A stretch of DNA of 64,000 bases from Pogonophryne albipinna (lineage: Eukaryota > Chordata > Actinopteri > Perciformes > Artedidraconidae). Below, piece after piece: positions 1 through 12,440 of this stretch. Numbering within the stretch: position 1 is the stretch's first letter; the number at the start of each line of letters is the position of its first letter. The translations under genes and the position numbers were made by a program. The DNA lies in contig CM053256.1 of the NCBI GenBank assembly GCA_028583405.1, forward strand, positions 19,765,534-19,829,533, in the 5' to 3' direction. The notes below the pieces were generated by a model. That model was given only the letters and a program-made list of their open reading frames with translations. It was not told the origin of the DNA and did no database searches.

Positions 1-193
1 TCCATCTGAATTTACTTTAAAATAAAAACATCTATATTGATTCTGACACTTCTACATCCAACTCACAGATGTAACCTTGCTTTGAGAGAAAAGATGATTA
101 ATTTACCCCTTTTAGAAGTGAAGATATAGTCTTTGTTGTGTTAGTGGCATTTTCGAGCCTGAAACCTGAAAAACAGGCTCAGGGCTTAAGAGG
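1..193 (-). mobile_element. Terminal fragment of a TTAA-flanked, piggyBac-like element
   Basis: Reverse complement of the first ~190 bp of the two complete copies at 6735-8769 and 10356-12396. It ends with GGGCTTAAGAGG followed by a TTAA at 194-197, the same terminus and target motif as the full copies. The rest lies left of the window. No transposase is visible. TTAA target duplication is known for piggyBac and a few other superfamilies, so the piggyBac label is an inference. Confidence 0.8.
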
Positions 194-433
194 TTAAATG
201 TAAGTATGTAGTGGCATAGAACATGTGTTGGTAAATATGTTACTTTGTTACATTTGTTTGTTATCACGAAAAATGTGTTCTGTGAAAGTAAAGCAAGTTC
301 ATAATTAGATAGACATCGTGAGGTATTTATTTTTGGTACAGTTTATGTTGAAACCGTTAGAGAGAGTGGCACACTTGTTAGCCTGTTCCATTCGTCTTCG
401 TTTTCCGTAGCCGTGGCTTGGAAGTATACTTGC

Positions 434-1816
434 TTATTACTCGACCGACTAGAAAACTGGGTGGGACTTTCGGAAACAGTTCTAAATTGGTTTGAATCCT
501 ACTTAAAGGACTGAAAAAACTGTGTTTCTATAGGTAAATACACATCTGAGTTGACAAATATGACATGTGGGGTACCTCAAGGCTCCATCTTGGGGTCTCT
601 TCTCTTTCACATCTACATGCTACCACTGGCTCAGATAATGAAAAACAACAAAATAAGTTACCATAGCTATGCGGATGACACACAAATTTACATAACAATT
701 TCACCAGGAGACTATGCTCCAATTCAAACACTGAGTAAGTGCATTGAACAAATTAATGACTGGATGTGTCAGAACTTTCTCCAATTAAACAAAGATAAAA
801 CTGAGGTAATGGTTTTTGGAGCCAAGGCAGAATGTATAAAAGTTAGCGCTGAGCTTCAGTCTGCAATGTTCAAAACAACAGATAAAGCCAGAAATCTAGG
901 TGTAGTCATGGACTCTGACCTGAGTTTCAACAGTTACTAAATCAGGCTACTATCACCTAAAGAATATATCTAGGATTAAAAGACTAATGTCACAGCAGGA
1001 TTTGGAAAAACTTGTCCATGCTTTTATCTTCAGTAGACTGGACTACTGTAATGGTGTCTTTACAGGTCTCACTAAAAAATATATTAGAAAGCTGCAGCTA
1101 ATTCAGAACGCTGCTGCTCGAGTCCTCACTAACGGCTCCTACACACGGCGGCGTGCGTTGTCGCCTGCCGGCGGGGGGGGGGCTGAAACTCGACCAACAA
1201 CCAATCACATGAATCTCCCGCCCCAGACACACAAGCACGCGGTTTGATTGGCTAGAGCTTGCACTGGCATATGATTCGATTGGCTGACGCCTCCGTCGAG
1301 GCGGCAAAAGTAGAACATTGCTCTACTTTTGCAGCGAGCACCGCGAGAGAAGCTACGCTTTGCTCCCACAATGCAGTTTGGCGAATCGTGACGTCACCCC
1401 ATTCAAAGTGAATGGGCAGAAGCGTTGAAGCGGCAACGCACGCCGCCGTGTGTAGGCTCCGTAACACTAAGAAAGTGGATCACATCACTCCTGTTCTGAA
1501 GTCTTTACACTGGCTTCCTGTGTGTCAAAGAATAGATTTCAAAATACTGCTGCTGGTTTATAAAGCTTTGAATGGTTTAGGCCCAAAATACATTTCTGAC
1601 CTCCTGCTAAATTATGAACCATCCAGATCTCTCAGGTCTTCAGGGACTGGTCAGCTTTCTGTCCCCAGAGTCAGAACTAAACATGGAAAAGCAGCGTTCA
1701 GTTATTATGCTCCAAATATCTGGAACAAACTCCCAGAAAACTGCAGATCCGCTGCAACTCTTACTACTTTTAAATCCAGGCTGAAGACTTTTCTTTTTGT
1801 CGCTGCTTTTAATTGA
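434..1816 (+). pseudogene. LINE reverse transcriptase, C-terminal half (broken)
   Basis: Encodes the RT core with GVPQGSILG, the catalytic block YADDTQIY (around 675-700) and the typical fish-LINE C-terminus ending in TFKSRLKTFLF near 1795. Breaks are an in-frame TGA at 512-514, a small deletion with frameshift near 935, and the MITE at 1133-1461 between the RT core and the C-terminal region. Removing the MITE and one TAA restores the local frame. The element cannot make RT. The 5' end of the element (endonuclease) is absent. Confidence 0.85.
1133..1461. mobile_element. Harbinger-type MITE, 329 bp, TSD TAA
   Basis: The ends are inverted repeats containing TACACACGGCGGCGTGCG and its complement, flanked by TAA at 1130-1132 and 1462-1464. 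PIF/Harbinger elements duplicate TWA. The right ~220 bp closely matches the larger copy at 49285-49990, which carries a MADF-domain exon and so supports the Harbinger assignment. An internal hairpin (CAAAAGTAG...CTACTTTTG) lies near 1304-1331. It interrupts the LINE reading frame. Confidence 0.85.
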
Positions 1817-3567
1817 ACTATTTACATCTTAAACTGCACTGTAACTTTTATCCATGTATTTTTTCTTTTAATGTTTATTTTATTCGCTTTTCTTTTTAAT
1901 GACTGATTTTAAATGCCATTTTCTTAATGTCTTTCGTTTTTTGTAAAGCACTTTGAATTGCCTTGTGTTGAAAGGTGCTATATAAATAAACTTGCCTTGC
2001 CTTGCTTCGTTTCTGAAGGAAGTGACTTGGAAGTACGCGACTACCAAGCCAGCATCTTCGCGATTGAGAAACGGCCTGTGTGTGGGTGAGATCCTTGTTG
2101 CTGGTGACTGTGTTCACATGAGACAGTAATATTGAGGCTGTGTCATGTACCACAAGGAGTAATACATGCCCACACCGGGTTATATTTGTATAAAAGATAA
2201 TCTCTCTCGTTCAGATTAATATTGTCAGTTTTTATTTTTTTTTATTTTTTATGCTTTGCCAAACACCACTGTGTCAATTGCCTATTTGAGTTGCCGTATG
2301 TAGTTGTCAAATATGGCGGACCATCTCACATATGCGCAATGCGGATCGGGTAGGGGTGCGGATCGGGTAGTGACAACCGTTCTTATGAGCAGTGACATCA
2401 TGTTTTAAGTCACATCCTTTTGGGCTTAGAGATGACAAAATCTATCTCTCAAAATTAGGAGATTCATTTTGAAAAACATGAGCATTTACCAGGGTCAATA
2501 TAAAGATACAATTTAAACTTTTGATTGTTTAGAAGTGTTGAAAGACATTTTTAAATAGTAGTATTTGTGACAGAGGAGAAGGATTTCATGTGGTTAGTGT
2601 GCTCATATTCCGATCAGGGGACAGTTTACTGAAAGTGGTGGCGAATAAAAGATTCTAGTTTTTTTGTTGTTGTGGGGGATAGGTATGTCAATGTCCTTTG
2701 GTATTGCCAGATGGTCAGGGGTGTTCAAATGGAGGTCGGAGAACTGATGTATTGAAAGCCCAGTGGAGCAGTGGACCAGAACGTTTATGGCCAGTGTGCA
2801 GGGTCATCGATGTGAATATTGACATCCTAATAACTTTTTCTTTTTTTTTGCAGTTATAGAAGAGAAACAGATACATTATTACTCACAGTTAGCAATATAA
2901 AACACAAATAAATAAACATGATTAAAACATGACTATGAAACTGTATGGAACAATAATACATAATTACTATATAATATATAGGCTATACTTATGGATAGTG
3001 GTTGATTTCCAAAATCATTGGTTGATGTGCACTCAAAAATGAAATGTAGTACTTTAATTGATGTTCTAACTGTGTATTGATTTAATAGTGTGATTTAATA
3101 AGTGATATTGAATTGCTTGCTGTACAAATTATATACTGGAACACACACACACACACTGAAGATTATTATCATCTGATATTTGGGAAGTGTGTTACATTTG
3201 AAATGGCAGAAAGTCTTGTTGCAACTTCCAGATATTAAAAGAGGCCCCTTGAGTTTCTCTGGAAATTATCAATAGTAGCAGTTAAGTGAATACTGTTCAA
3301 ACAATACCCGTGTTTGTGTTTTGTATTGATTTCTCTGTTTTATCCTTTCATAAATGTGAGGACTAAACTTGCTCAAACATTCTGGGGTGCTTGGAGTAAA
3401 CAGGTTTTATTGCTCTGTGGGGGAGGTGTAGGTATGCAGGACAGTGGGCTAGGTGGATGAGAGTACCTTCTGCTTAAGATCTCCAGTATGTCATGTTTCA
3501 GGAAGTCTCCATATCTTGAATAGTATATGTGTGTGTTTAATTACTTTGTATTAATAATAGCAGTCTG

Positions 3568-4107
3568 TGTAACCAGAAGCAGGTATATGAGGAGTAAAAC
3601 CATTATTTGGAGTAAGATGTGAGCAAGAGAATATTCTTTAGACCCAACTCAGGTCTCTGGAATGTGGGGGGATGTGTGTGTGTGGAGGCTGCAGAAATAT
3701 GACACAGCGAACGCCAGATGTGTTTTGCTTCAAACTGAGACTGTTTGTGGGTCCTCTGCTGGCACGCGCTGATTCGCTGCGACACAGCATCTTTTGCATC
3801 TCCCAATGAGATGACCTGAAAAGATGACCAGCTGACCCAACCCCTCCTGTTTTGTTTTCTGCATGTAAGCCTGTTCTATCTGTTAGTTCGTTCTCTTTTT
3901 GCTCCTGCCGTCAAGATGAAAGGTTCTCCCGGCATTTGGACCAGAGCAGGGGGTGGGCCTACCCCTTTTGAGAAGTGTATTTGTATTCTTACCGTTTATC
4001 ATTAAAGCAGATTATTGTTTAACCCCTATCCTGGTTGTTTTGAGTTTTCCTTCTTTTAAAGCAAACTCATATAGGATCGGCGCAGAGCAGAGATATCTGT
4101 TCCAACA
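3568..4107 (+). repeat. Possible solo LTR
   Basis: The segment starts with TGTGTAACC, has a late ATTAAA signal (near 4001) followed by a T-rich stretch, and ends in TCCAACA. This order resembles an LTR of about 540 bp. No clear target-site duplication and no second copy are seen in the window, so this is tentative. Confidence 0.25.
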
Positions 4108-4426
4108 ACACACACACACACACACCCACTCACTTCATACCTGGAAAATAAAGTGCAATTTAATCGTTCCTGAATAATTTGTACATCTTTGATAAAGATG
4201 TAAACTTGTGCTTTGAACCATGGCTTGAAACAGGCAGCAAACAACATTTGTTTTGTTTCTGCTTATTTTCAGCTCCGAAACAGCTTCAAGAATGTGTTTG
4301 GAAAATGTCAACCAGCAGTAGATCTGAATAAAAGGCGAACAAATAGTTCAACTCCGCTGGAATAGATTTAGGTGATAGGCAGACAATTTTGGAAATAAAA
4401 ATACTTTACTTTTATTACATAATGTT

Positions 4427-4622
4427 ACTTGTTAGACGCTTTTATCCAAAGTGACTTACATACTCAATACTGTGGACAATTCCCACAGGAGCAATTTGTT
4501 GTGAAGTTTCTTGCCCGGGGACACAACGACATGCTGACTGCAGTGCAGTGGGGTTTGAACCTGTGCTCCCCTGATCCGAACACCCACGCAGCACTATTCC
4601 ACTGCGCCACATGCCTCCATGC
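4427..4622 (+). repeat. Dispersed teleost repeat (SINE-like)
   Basis: Contains GACGCTTTTATCCAAAGTG and, about 130 bp later, a GGGGTTTGAACCTGTG block and a CCACTGCGCCACATGCC end. These words are very common in teleost interspersed repeats. Family name not assigned. Confidence 0.6.
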
Positions 4623-6144
4623 TTATATTGAGATAATTATCAGTAAAACATCAGACTCAAATACTCTCTAGTCTAGTGAATGAAGTATGTTGCTACTGTG
4701 CACTGCATGGCTCACTAAACAGCAGCGCATGCAGGTCAGCTGATATTGAGTAGCACAAGGAGGGCACCTAGTGGAGAGAAGAGGAACGCCAGGACATCTT
4801 GAGCAATGAGGAACACCTTCACACGGTCACTTTTTATAAAAAATGTCCCCTTAAATTTGTTTTTATATAATAATTATGTTTCTTTTTTTATTATTATGCA
4901 AAGAATGCATTCAATTTAACGGACTCACAGATCCTCCAATAATACAGCATGAGAGAAGTAGGCTACACCTGAAGTATTCAAAGTAATTGGTTGTGCAAAT
5001 GTATAGGAATAATATATTGGACACTACATAGCACACTGATGTGTTATTCATTTCATTGTCACTTCCTGCCTCCATGTGTCACTCTTCAGCCACTTCCTTT
5101 AATCATTCCTCTGCAATTGTCCTTCCATCCACCAGATGTCCTCAGACTTCCACACTTGACTGCAACACCCACCTCCACTTCCTTCAACGCATGTAGACCT
5201 TCTCCACCCCCCTCCTCAGAATCAGACCCAAAAAAGATTAACACATTAGAAAATTAGATTTGGTGTTTAATGGCATAAGCACAGCACATTTTGCAAACAT
5301 GAAATTCAAGCAAATATATAACTGTTAAAACAACACTATGTAAACAAGATGCATACAGGAAATTGAACCATAGAATAAACTATAATGAGAATGTTAGGAA
5401 AATATCACTCAACACCAGGTTGAGAATCAATAATTAGGTACTAATTTATTCTTGCAAGAAGGAGCAGAGTTAAATCACATACAAAGAATATGGGTTAACT
5501 CACACACATGGGGCATGTTGCTCCACGGAGCAGGAAAAAATATCAGGCTTATAGGCTATAGTCCAAAATACAGGAGATAACAACAAACTCGTAAATCGAG
5601 GTGGTGCTAATATCAGCCGCGGGTGTCGGAAAAGCGTCGGGTCATCTGCGATGGGTCATTTGTGACTTCTTCTGGACTTCCTTCACGCCAAGTGAGATAT
5701 GTAGGAGACAACAAGTATGTGTCTGTCTCCTCATAAAGATCAACAACCTGAAATGCCCTGCCTCCTCCTATCATAAAGAGGCAGCTGCAAGGTCGTACAC
5801 AGTTCAGAATCACACATGAGATCAGTGCATTAAAACAAACCCAAAGAGGAGACAACAGTATTTTCTCCAACAGAGAACATGACAAATTCAAATGTGGAAG
5901 GACTGTGCAGTTTCAAAGTGGTAGTTATGTACAGAAATTGTCAGAGCACTTTGGAGGATTATTTGTGATCTTGATGTGAACTTCAACCTCTTTTTCCCTT
6001 ACCTGTTCATATCCTCATTATCAGACAGATCATCTGTTCAATTACTTGCTGTAATGAGACACGCACAAACTCACAAGGTTGGGACAAGCAGGTTTTAGTG
6101 GTTAGCAATTAGCTCAGTGTGACGACGGCATTTTTTAAGACTCA

Positions 6145-6171
6145 TACACACACACACACACACACGCACAC
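6145..6171. repeat. (AC)n microsatellite
   Basis: About 13 AC units with one interruption. Confidence 0.9.
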
Positions 6172-6439
6172 AGTTCCCATCAGGGACTTAAAAGACAGGC
6201 ATGCAGCCCAAATGAATTATTGCCACTGCAACAGGTTTTAAAATATTTGACAGGTGGCACGGTGCATAATGAAAGTGAAATTTGATTAAACATTCGTCAA
6301 CAAACAATGGTTTTGTCAAGCTGACATCATGTCAGGAGGAATGGGAATAGTAGAGTGATAGAACTGCAGAATAAATGTTATAAAAGATGGTCATGTCAAA
6401 CTTTGGTCTTCTCTTCGGTTCGTTTTTTTTTCCGAAGAG

Positions 6440-6730
6440 TTTTTTCTTCGAAGAAGAGAGGGAGAGGCGAAAAAGAAACAAAAGGGTGGTAAGAAATAAA
6501 ACAAATGCACAAACATGATCTGAGGAAAATGTTTAATATGTTATTATTTGTATTATCATTCTTTTATTTCCATGTAACATATCCAAAACCAGGAAGTGGT
6601 GTTGTTGGGAAGTGTGTGTATAATGATAGCAAAGGTTATTCCAGTAGAACCATTGAAAGCACGGCTGTGGAACTTTCCCAGCATGTCATTTTCTGGTTCA
6701 AGTTATTGAGGAACATGTTTCATTTCTATT
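6440..6730 (+). other. Upstream copy of a duplicated block flanking the lectin gene
   Basis: Similar, with gaps, to 16425-16810 downstream of the lectin gene: shared words include GAGGGAGAGG, ACATGATCTGAGGAA, CACGGCTGTGGAACTTTCC and GTTGTTGG...AAGTGTGTGT. The match resumes after the TTAA element (8774-8816) and after the LINE tail (about 9108-9165, GGCCAT..AAAAAGGC.TATATTTG). It marks a tandem duplication of the locus. Confidence 0.75.
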
Positions 6731-6734
6731 TTAA

Positions 6735-8769
6735 CCTCTTAAGCCCTGAGCCTGTTTTTCAGGTTTCAGGCTCGAAAATGCCACTAACACAACAAAGACT
6801 ATATCTTCACTTCTAAAAGGGGTAAATTAATCATCTTTTCTCTCAAAGCAAGGTTACATCTGTGAGTTGGATGTAGAAGTGTCAGAATCAATATAGATGT
6901 TTTTATTTTAAAGTAAATTCAGATGGAACATAGTAAAAACATGTAAATTCTAATGTCCGCCTAAAAAAAAAACATTACTTATAGTAAAAACCACCCTTGA
7001 ATGATGGGATAGTAGACTAAAAGCTTTAGGAATCCAAACTATAACATATAATAAGTACCCTGTATCAAGATTGATGCAAAACAAGTTAAATTTGACCTTT
7101 TTAGAGAGGTTTAGAAAAATAAAGTCCAGGCGGACTCACCTCTGGGTAATTTGGGAACCATCAGTTCCATTTGAACTTTTTCACTGTAAAAATCATTTTA
7201 TTACTTTGAATTTTCACTATAGGTATTCATTCCATCCAAATACAACTGTTGTGAAAAATATATATATATATATATAAGAACATACTCTGTTATCCTCTTA
7301 GGCAAGGCAAGTTTATTTATATAGCACTTATAGGCCCCACGGACCGAAATCGCGTCATTTGCAGGAAACAACGTCTAAGGAACCTTACTATTTAATAAAC
7401 TATGAATATTTTATATCCCTATAACGGGAAAAAAACTCATTTAACTGATCTTTTTCATTTCTTTTTTCAAAAAAAACACAATGCTAACAGTGAGCATCTG
7501 AATTAGCCCCGAGCGAAAAATGCTAACCTATTACTGCACCGAAAATCACTCCTAGCTCCCTTATTACTTATCCTAGCTCCCTTATTACTTATCCTAGCTG
7601 CACATCCAACACATCGTTTTTGATCGTAAAGACACAGAATCTAACGGTGCCCACCTCAACACTGAAAGATACAAACTTGCGACGTTATCAACAAAAACGT
7701 ACATCAAAACAAGTGGCGCTAGGTACTAGCATGCGCTAGGCTAATGGCTTACCTTCCTCTTTGCCTGGTCTAAACTGGTCTTCAATGGCATTAAAACGAT
7801 AAAAACGATGATGTAGTTAATCCATAGGTTAATATCCAAAGGGGCTGTGTCCCCTTTGAAATGTTCTGATAATCTATAAGCAATAAAACTGCAATTCCGT
7901 TATCTGCTGTCCGCTCTGTGCTCCGTGTGCTCTGGGTTCTGCTGTAATGCCTGCTTGTTAGTAGTAAACAATAAATGAAGTCGGCTGCGTAATGTACTTA
8001 AACTGGCTGGCATTCTTTATACTTTACGCAGGACCATATCTCTGGAACCCATTGGTCGATTCGTGTGATTTACACCTTTTTCTTAACCATCAGAACCAAT
8101 AGAATCGATGGGCAGTTCCCAAATCAACGTAAAAATTACCATAGCGGACGTAATAGAGAAGCGAACAAAGCATATCTGAAAGTGCAAGCCTGGACGGCAA
8201 CATTTTATACCCAGTATATTGCCATAAATATGATGAAGGATTATCAGTCAAAATTTCTACGTGACATAAAGACATTGGATTAACCTTGAGCGGCGTTTTT
8301 ATTCCGGTGAACACAACTTTTGATCACAAATCAAAAAAAGTAAGACGAAATTATTGTAATATTTTTTAAACCGGATGTTGTTTACGTTCGCTTTTCTGGC
8401 TGATAGCTCCGCAATTCGGGGTCCTACAGTGATGATATTATATGTCTGGAATCTGTGGAGTCTCAGCTTTAAATCGTATATCTTGTTTGTGCAGTTACGA
8501 TAAGTAATAAGGGCATTTCTACCGTGAGTGCTGTGCAAAATCCGTTAGCATTAGTTAGCATTTTTTCGCTCCATGCTAATTCAAAGGCTTGGTATTACTC
8601 TTGTGTTTCTTTTAGCTAAAAATGGTTCACATTGTCAGTTAGCGGAGTTTCTTAGCGTTAAAAGGGTATGGAACATTAATAGTTTCATAAATGTTAAGAA
8701 GCCCTGAGACATAGTCTCGTAAAAAAACTGTGGGGGGGGTCCACTGGGGGGACCCTCGGGCTTAAGAGG
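6735..8769 (+). mobile_element. TTAA-flanked piggyBac-like non-autonomous element, copy 1
   Basis: 2035 bp, with inverted ends CCTCTTAAGCCC and GGGCTTAAGAGG and the target duplication TTAA at 6731-6734 and 8770-8773. Near-identical to 10356-12396. The first ~45 bp form a hairpin (GAGCCTG...CAGGCTC). Near 7303 it carries a scrap of a LINE 3' end (GGCAAGGCAAGTTTATTTAT). No transposase ORF: the 72-codon frame at 8065-8283 recurs in copy 2 but begins with GTG and matches no domain I know. The paralogous block at 16.8 kb shows the unoccupied site. Confidence 0.8.
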
Positions 8770-8816
8770 TTAACAGAAGAATTACATGTTTTGGTTTACC
8801 AAACTTTAAAATGATA

Positions 8817-9107
8817 TGAGGACTGTTGAAGTCAGGACAGCAGAAAGCTTACACACCTTCCGGCGCAGACTGAAAACTCATCTCTTTCGACTCCAATTTG
8901 AGCGATAGAACTATTAACAAAGCACTTATATACTAATAAAGGACTGGCTTATCTAAAGCCAGTTGAGTAGCACTTGAAATGTTTTTGCTCTATGAAACCT
9001 GATGTACTTATATGATTCTGTTTTCTTCAAGTTTGTATTTTGTTGGTCGAACGCACTTATTGTAAGTTGCTTTGGATAAAAGCGTCAGCTAAATGCAATG
9101 TAATGTG
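8817..9107 (+). mobile_element. LINE 3'-end fragment
   Basis: Begins with remnants of a LINE C-terminus (CGGCGCAGACTGAAAACTCA, encoding RRRLKTHLF) and ends in the common teleost tail GCTTTGGATAAAAGCGTC AGCTAAATG. A second short copy of that tail is at 10134-10190. It interrupts the duplicated block, since the downstream paralogue lacks it. Confidence 0.65.
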
Positions 9108-9170
9108 ATTTTTGGCCATTTAAAAAGGCCTATATTTGTAATGAAGGTTTGATTTATTTATACATTACAT

Positions 9171-9780
9171 TTAACTTCAACTTAATGTAAATCCAAAAGT
9201 GTCTTTTGAATACTTGCCATGCAGCAATTAAAAACACACAAGCAGCCTGAGATTAACAAACACAACGATACTAAATCATGTCTTTATTTTTTGTTTGTTA
9301 GTGTAAGATTTTATTTTGGGGCGGAATTTTGGGATGCACTCAGAAAAATGTACAAAGCATCTTAACGAAACACCTTATGGACCATTTAGCAGCTTTTAAG
9401 ACTCCTATTATATCACAAAATACTACCTGCAGATAGAGATGCCCACTTATATCTTCCATGCTTTCTCTAAGGTCAAGAATAAACGTTAAACTGCGCTTTG
9501 AGCACCAGGAAAAGCGCTATACAATATAAATGTTTTATTATTATTATTAACTCGTTTTTTTAAGCCTCCGAGGACAAAAATCCTTAATCTGAAAACATAT
9601 AGCATCTACTTTTTCATGAAAACTGGGTCAAGTCTATCTGCCAATAAAGATGTAAAGTAACTTCTAGAGTGTCTTCAAGGTGAGATAGCTCTGCAAACCG
9701 CTTCACAAAACTGGTTTAGCTCGGTAAAACACAGGGGCTGTCCTTACCCGTAAGTATGTTAAACGCAAAAAAAATCTTCC
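9171..9780. other. Non-coding DNA upstream of the lectin promoter
   Basis: AT-rich sequence with short ATT repeats near 9535. No exon or named repeat recognised. Confidence 0.5.
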
Positions 9781-9785
9781 TGGAT

Positions 9786-9788
9786 GTG

Positions 9789-9820
<32 letters not shown>
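9786..9820. repeat. (GT)n microsatellite next to the lectin promoter
   Basis: About 17 GT units with one C, ending directly before the TATA-like sequence. Confidence 0.9.
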
Positions 9821-9823
9821 AAC

Positions 9824-9831
9824 ATATATAA
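9824..9831 (+). promoter_or_regulatory. TATA box of the ZG16-like gene (putative)
   Basis: ATATATAA lies about 30 bp upstream of the likely transcription start near 9855-9860 and 72 bp before a consensus splice donor at 9903. The spacing fits a TATA-driven tissue-specific gene. Confidence 0.55.
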
Positions 9832-9854
9832 GTGCCAGTCTTCTAGTGCCATCC

Positions 9855-9902
9855 CACACTTTGCTCAGGACTCAAGCTGGTTTCAGGAGATCTACTTTGC
9901 AG
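9855..9902 (+). other. 5' UTR exon of the ZG16-like gene (putative)
   Basis: Short exon without ATG ending in TTTGCAG, followed by donor GTGAGCATC at 9903. The next exon would be 12412-12489, whose acceptor TTTCAG ends at 12411. The transcription start is an estimate. Confidence 0.55.
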
Positions 9903-10355
9903 GTGAGCATCTGTGCAGTTGTTGATAATGGACTTTCAGATCAACTTTATTAGCATCTTACTGCAGAAACTCTGCACATCTCAAAACACATCTATTTCGA
10001 TTATACCTTGGCAATTCAATTATTGCTGACTTTTTTTTGTTAGTTTAGGCCTTGTAACTTATTCACCAGCACGTGAAGTGAATATATCGTCACTTTCTTT
10101 GTTGTTCGGAGTTTGAATTATTATGGTTTTTGCACTTATTGTAAGTCGCTTTGGATAAAAGCGTCCGCTCAGTGATAAGTAATGTAATGTTAACGAGTAG
10201 AGCTCATTTAAATTCCAATGCCTTTATTATAATTCACACTGGCTTTAATTCATGTACAGATTTTTGTTTCTTAAAGAAGAATGTCAGACTGGTTTTTTTT
10301 CTAAATAAATGTTGACGGATATTTGATCATTATGGTGTTTTGATGAATTGTTTAA

Positions 10356-12396
10356 CCTCTTAAGCCCTGAGCCTGTTTTTCAGGTTTCAGGCTCGAAAAT
10401 GCCACTAACACAACAAAGACTATATCTTCACTTCTAAAAGGGGTAAATTAATAATCTTTTCTCTCAAAGCAAGGTTACATCTGTGAGTTGGATGTAGAAG
10501 TGTCAGAATCAATATAGATGTTTTTATTTTAAAGTAAATTCAAATGGAACATAGTAAAAACATGTAAATTCTAATGTCCGCCTAAAAAAAAAACATTACT
10601 TATAGTAAAAACCACCCTTGAATGATGGGATAGTAGACTAAAAGCTTTAGGAATCCAAACTATAACATATAATAAGTACCCTGTATCAAGATTGATGCAA
10701 AACAAGTGAAATTTGACCTTTTTAGAGAGGTTTAGAAAAATAAAGTCCAGGCGGACTCACCTCTGGGTAATTTGGGAACCATCAGTTCCATTTGAACTTT
10801 TTCACTGTAAAAATCATTTTATTACTTTGAATTTTCACTATAGGTATTCATTCCATCCAAATACAACTGTTGTAAAAAAAAATAAAAAATAAAATAAAAT
10901 ATAAGAACATACTCTGTTATCCTCTTAGGCAAGGCAAGTTTATTTATATAGCACTTATAGGCCCCACGGACCGAAATCGCGTCATTTGCAGGAAACAACG
11001 TCTAAGGAACCTTACTATTTAATAAACTATGAATATTTTATATCCATATAACGGGAAAAAACGTATTTAACTGATCTTTTTCATTTATTTTTTCAAAAAA
11101 ACCACAATGCTAACAGTGAGCATCTGAATTAGCCCCGAGCGAAAAATGCTAACCTATTACTGCACCGAAAATCACTCCTAGCTCCCTTATTACTTATCCT
11201 AGCTCCCTTATTACTTATCCTAGCTGCACATCCAACACATCGTTTATGATCGTAAAGACACAGAATCTAACGGTGCCCACCTCAACACTGAAAGATACAA
11301 ACTTGCGACGTTATCAACAAAAACGTACATCAAAACAAGTGGCGCTAGGTACTAGCATGCGCTAGGCTAATGGCTTACCTTCCTCTTTGCCTGGTCTAAA
11401 CTGGTCTTCAATGGCATTAAAACGATAAAAACGATGATGTAGTTAATCCATAGGTTAATATCCAATGTGGCTGTGTCCCCTTTGAAATGTTCTGATAATC
11501 TATAAGCAATAAAACTGCAATTCCGTTATCTGCTGTCCGCTCTGTCCTCCGTGTGTTCTGGCTTCTGCTGTAATGCCTGGTATTGCCGTAGTAAACAATA
11601 AATGAAGCCGCCTGCGTAAAGTACTTAAACTGGCTGGCATTCTTTATACTTTACGCAGGACCATATCTCTGGAACCCATTGGTCGATTCGTGTGATTTAC
11701 ACCTTTTTCTTAACCATCAGAACCAATAGAATCGATGGGCAGTTCCCAAATCAACGTAAATATTACCATAGCGGACGTAATAGAGAAACGGACAAAGCAT
11801 ATCTAAAAGTGCACGCCTGGACGGCGAAACTTTATACCCAGTATATTGCCATAAATATGATGAAGGATTATCAGTCAAAATTTCTACGTGACACAAAGAC
11901 ATTGGATTAACCTTGAGCGGCGTTTTTATTCCGGTGAACACAACTTTTGATCACAAATCAAAAAAGGTAAGACCAAATTATTGTAATATTTTTGAAACCG
12001 GATGTTGTTTACTTTCTCTTTTCTGGCTGATAGCTCCGCAATTCGGGGTCCTACAGTGATGATATTACATGTGTGGAATCTGTGGAGTCTCGGCTATAAA
12101 TCGTATATCTTGTTTGTGCAGTTACGATAAGTAATAAGGGCATTTCTACCGTGAGTGCTGTGCAAATTCCGTTAGCATTACTTAGCATTTTTTCGCTCCA
12201 TGCTAATTCAAAGGCTTGGTATTACTCTTGTGTTTCTTTTAGCTAAAAATGGTTCACATTGTCAGTTAGCTGAGTTTCTTAGCGTTAAAAGGGTATGGAA
12301 CATTAATAGTTTCATAAATGTTAAGAAGCCCTGAGACATAGTCTCATAAAAAAACGGTGGGAGGGGTCCCCTGGGGGGACCCTCGGGCTTAAGAGG
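10356..12396 (+). mobile_element. TTAA-flanked piggyBac-like element, copy 2, in lectin intron 1
   Basis: 2041 bp, same ends as copy 1 (CCTCTTAAGCCC / GGGCTTAAGAGG), flanked by TTAA at 10352-10355 and 12397-12400. Small substitutions and a different A-rich stretch near 10874 separate it from copy 1. It ends only 15 bases before the first base of the ATG-containing exon, inside the acceptor region of intron 1. No transposase ORF. Confidence 0.8.
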
Positions 12397-12440
12397 TTAA
12401 TCAGATTTCAGTGTTGTTCTGGACTTATTCACCCACCAGA

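Larger units (their letters stand above)
430..2006 (+). mobile_element. 5'-truncated L2/CR1-group LINE
   Basis: Non-LTR retrotransposon running from the middle of the reverse transcriptase to the 3' tail. The tail (about 1945-2004) contains the motif found at the 3' ends of many teleost LINEs (GGTGCTATATAAATAAAC) and ends in short CTTGC repeats. A weak 12-bp similarity around 414-426 and 2023-2035 (CTTGGAAGTA core) may be a target-site duplication. A Harbinger-type MITE is inserted at 1133. The exact clade (L2 versus Rex1-like) was not determined. Confidence 0.85.
2007..6430. other. Gene-poor stretch without a recognisable gene
   Basis: AT-rich DNA without a convincing coding exon on either strand. 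It holds short AC microsatellites (3141-3156, 4109-4125, 6145-6171), a dispersed teleost repeat (4427-4622) and a possible solo LTR (about 3568-4107). Short ORFs of 60-90 codons occur but show no family motifs. Confidence 0.6.

Noticed and set aside
5613..5891. 92-codon minus-strand ORF as a host exon
   Set aside because: No motif I recognise, no convincing splice context. Left within the gene-poor stretch.
8065..8283. 72-codon ORF conserved in both TTAA elements (also 11692-11910)
   Set aside because: Starts with GTG, no domain, substitutions follow the general divergence of the two copies. Conservation is explained by recent duplication.
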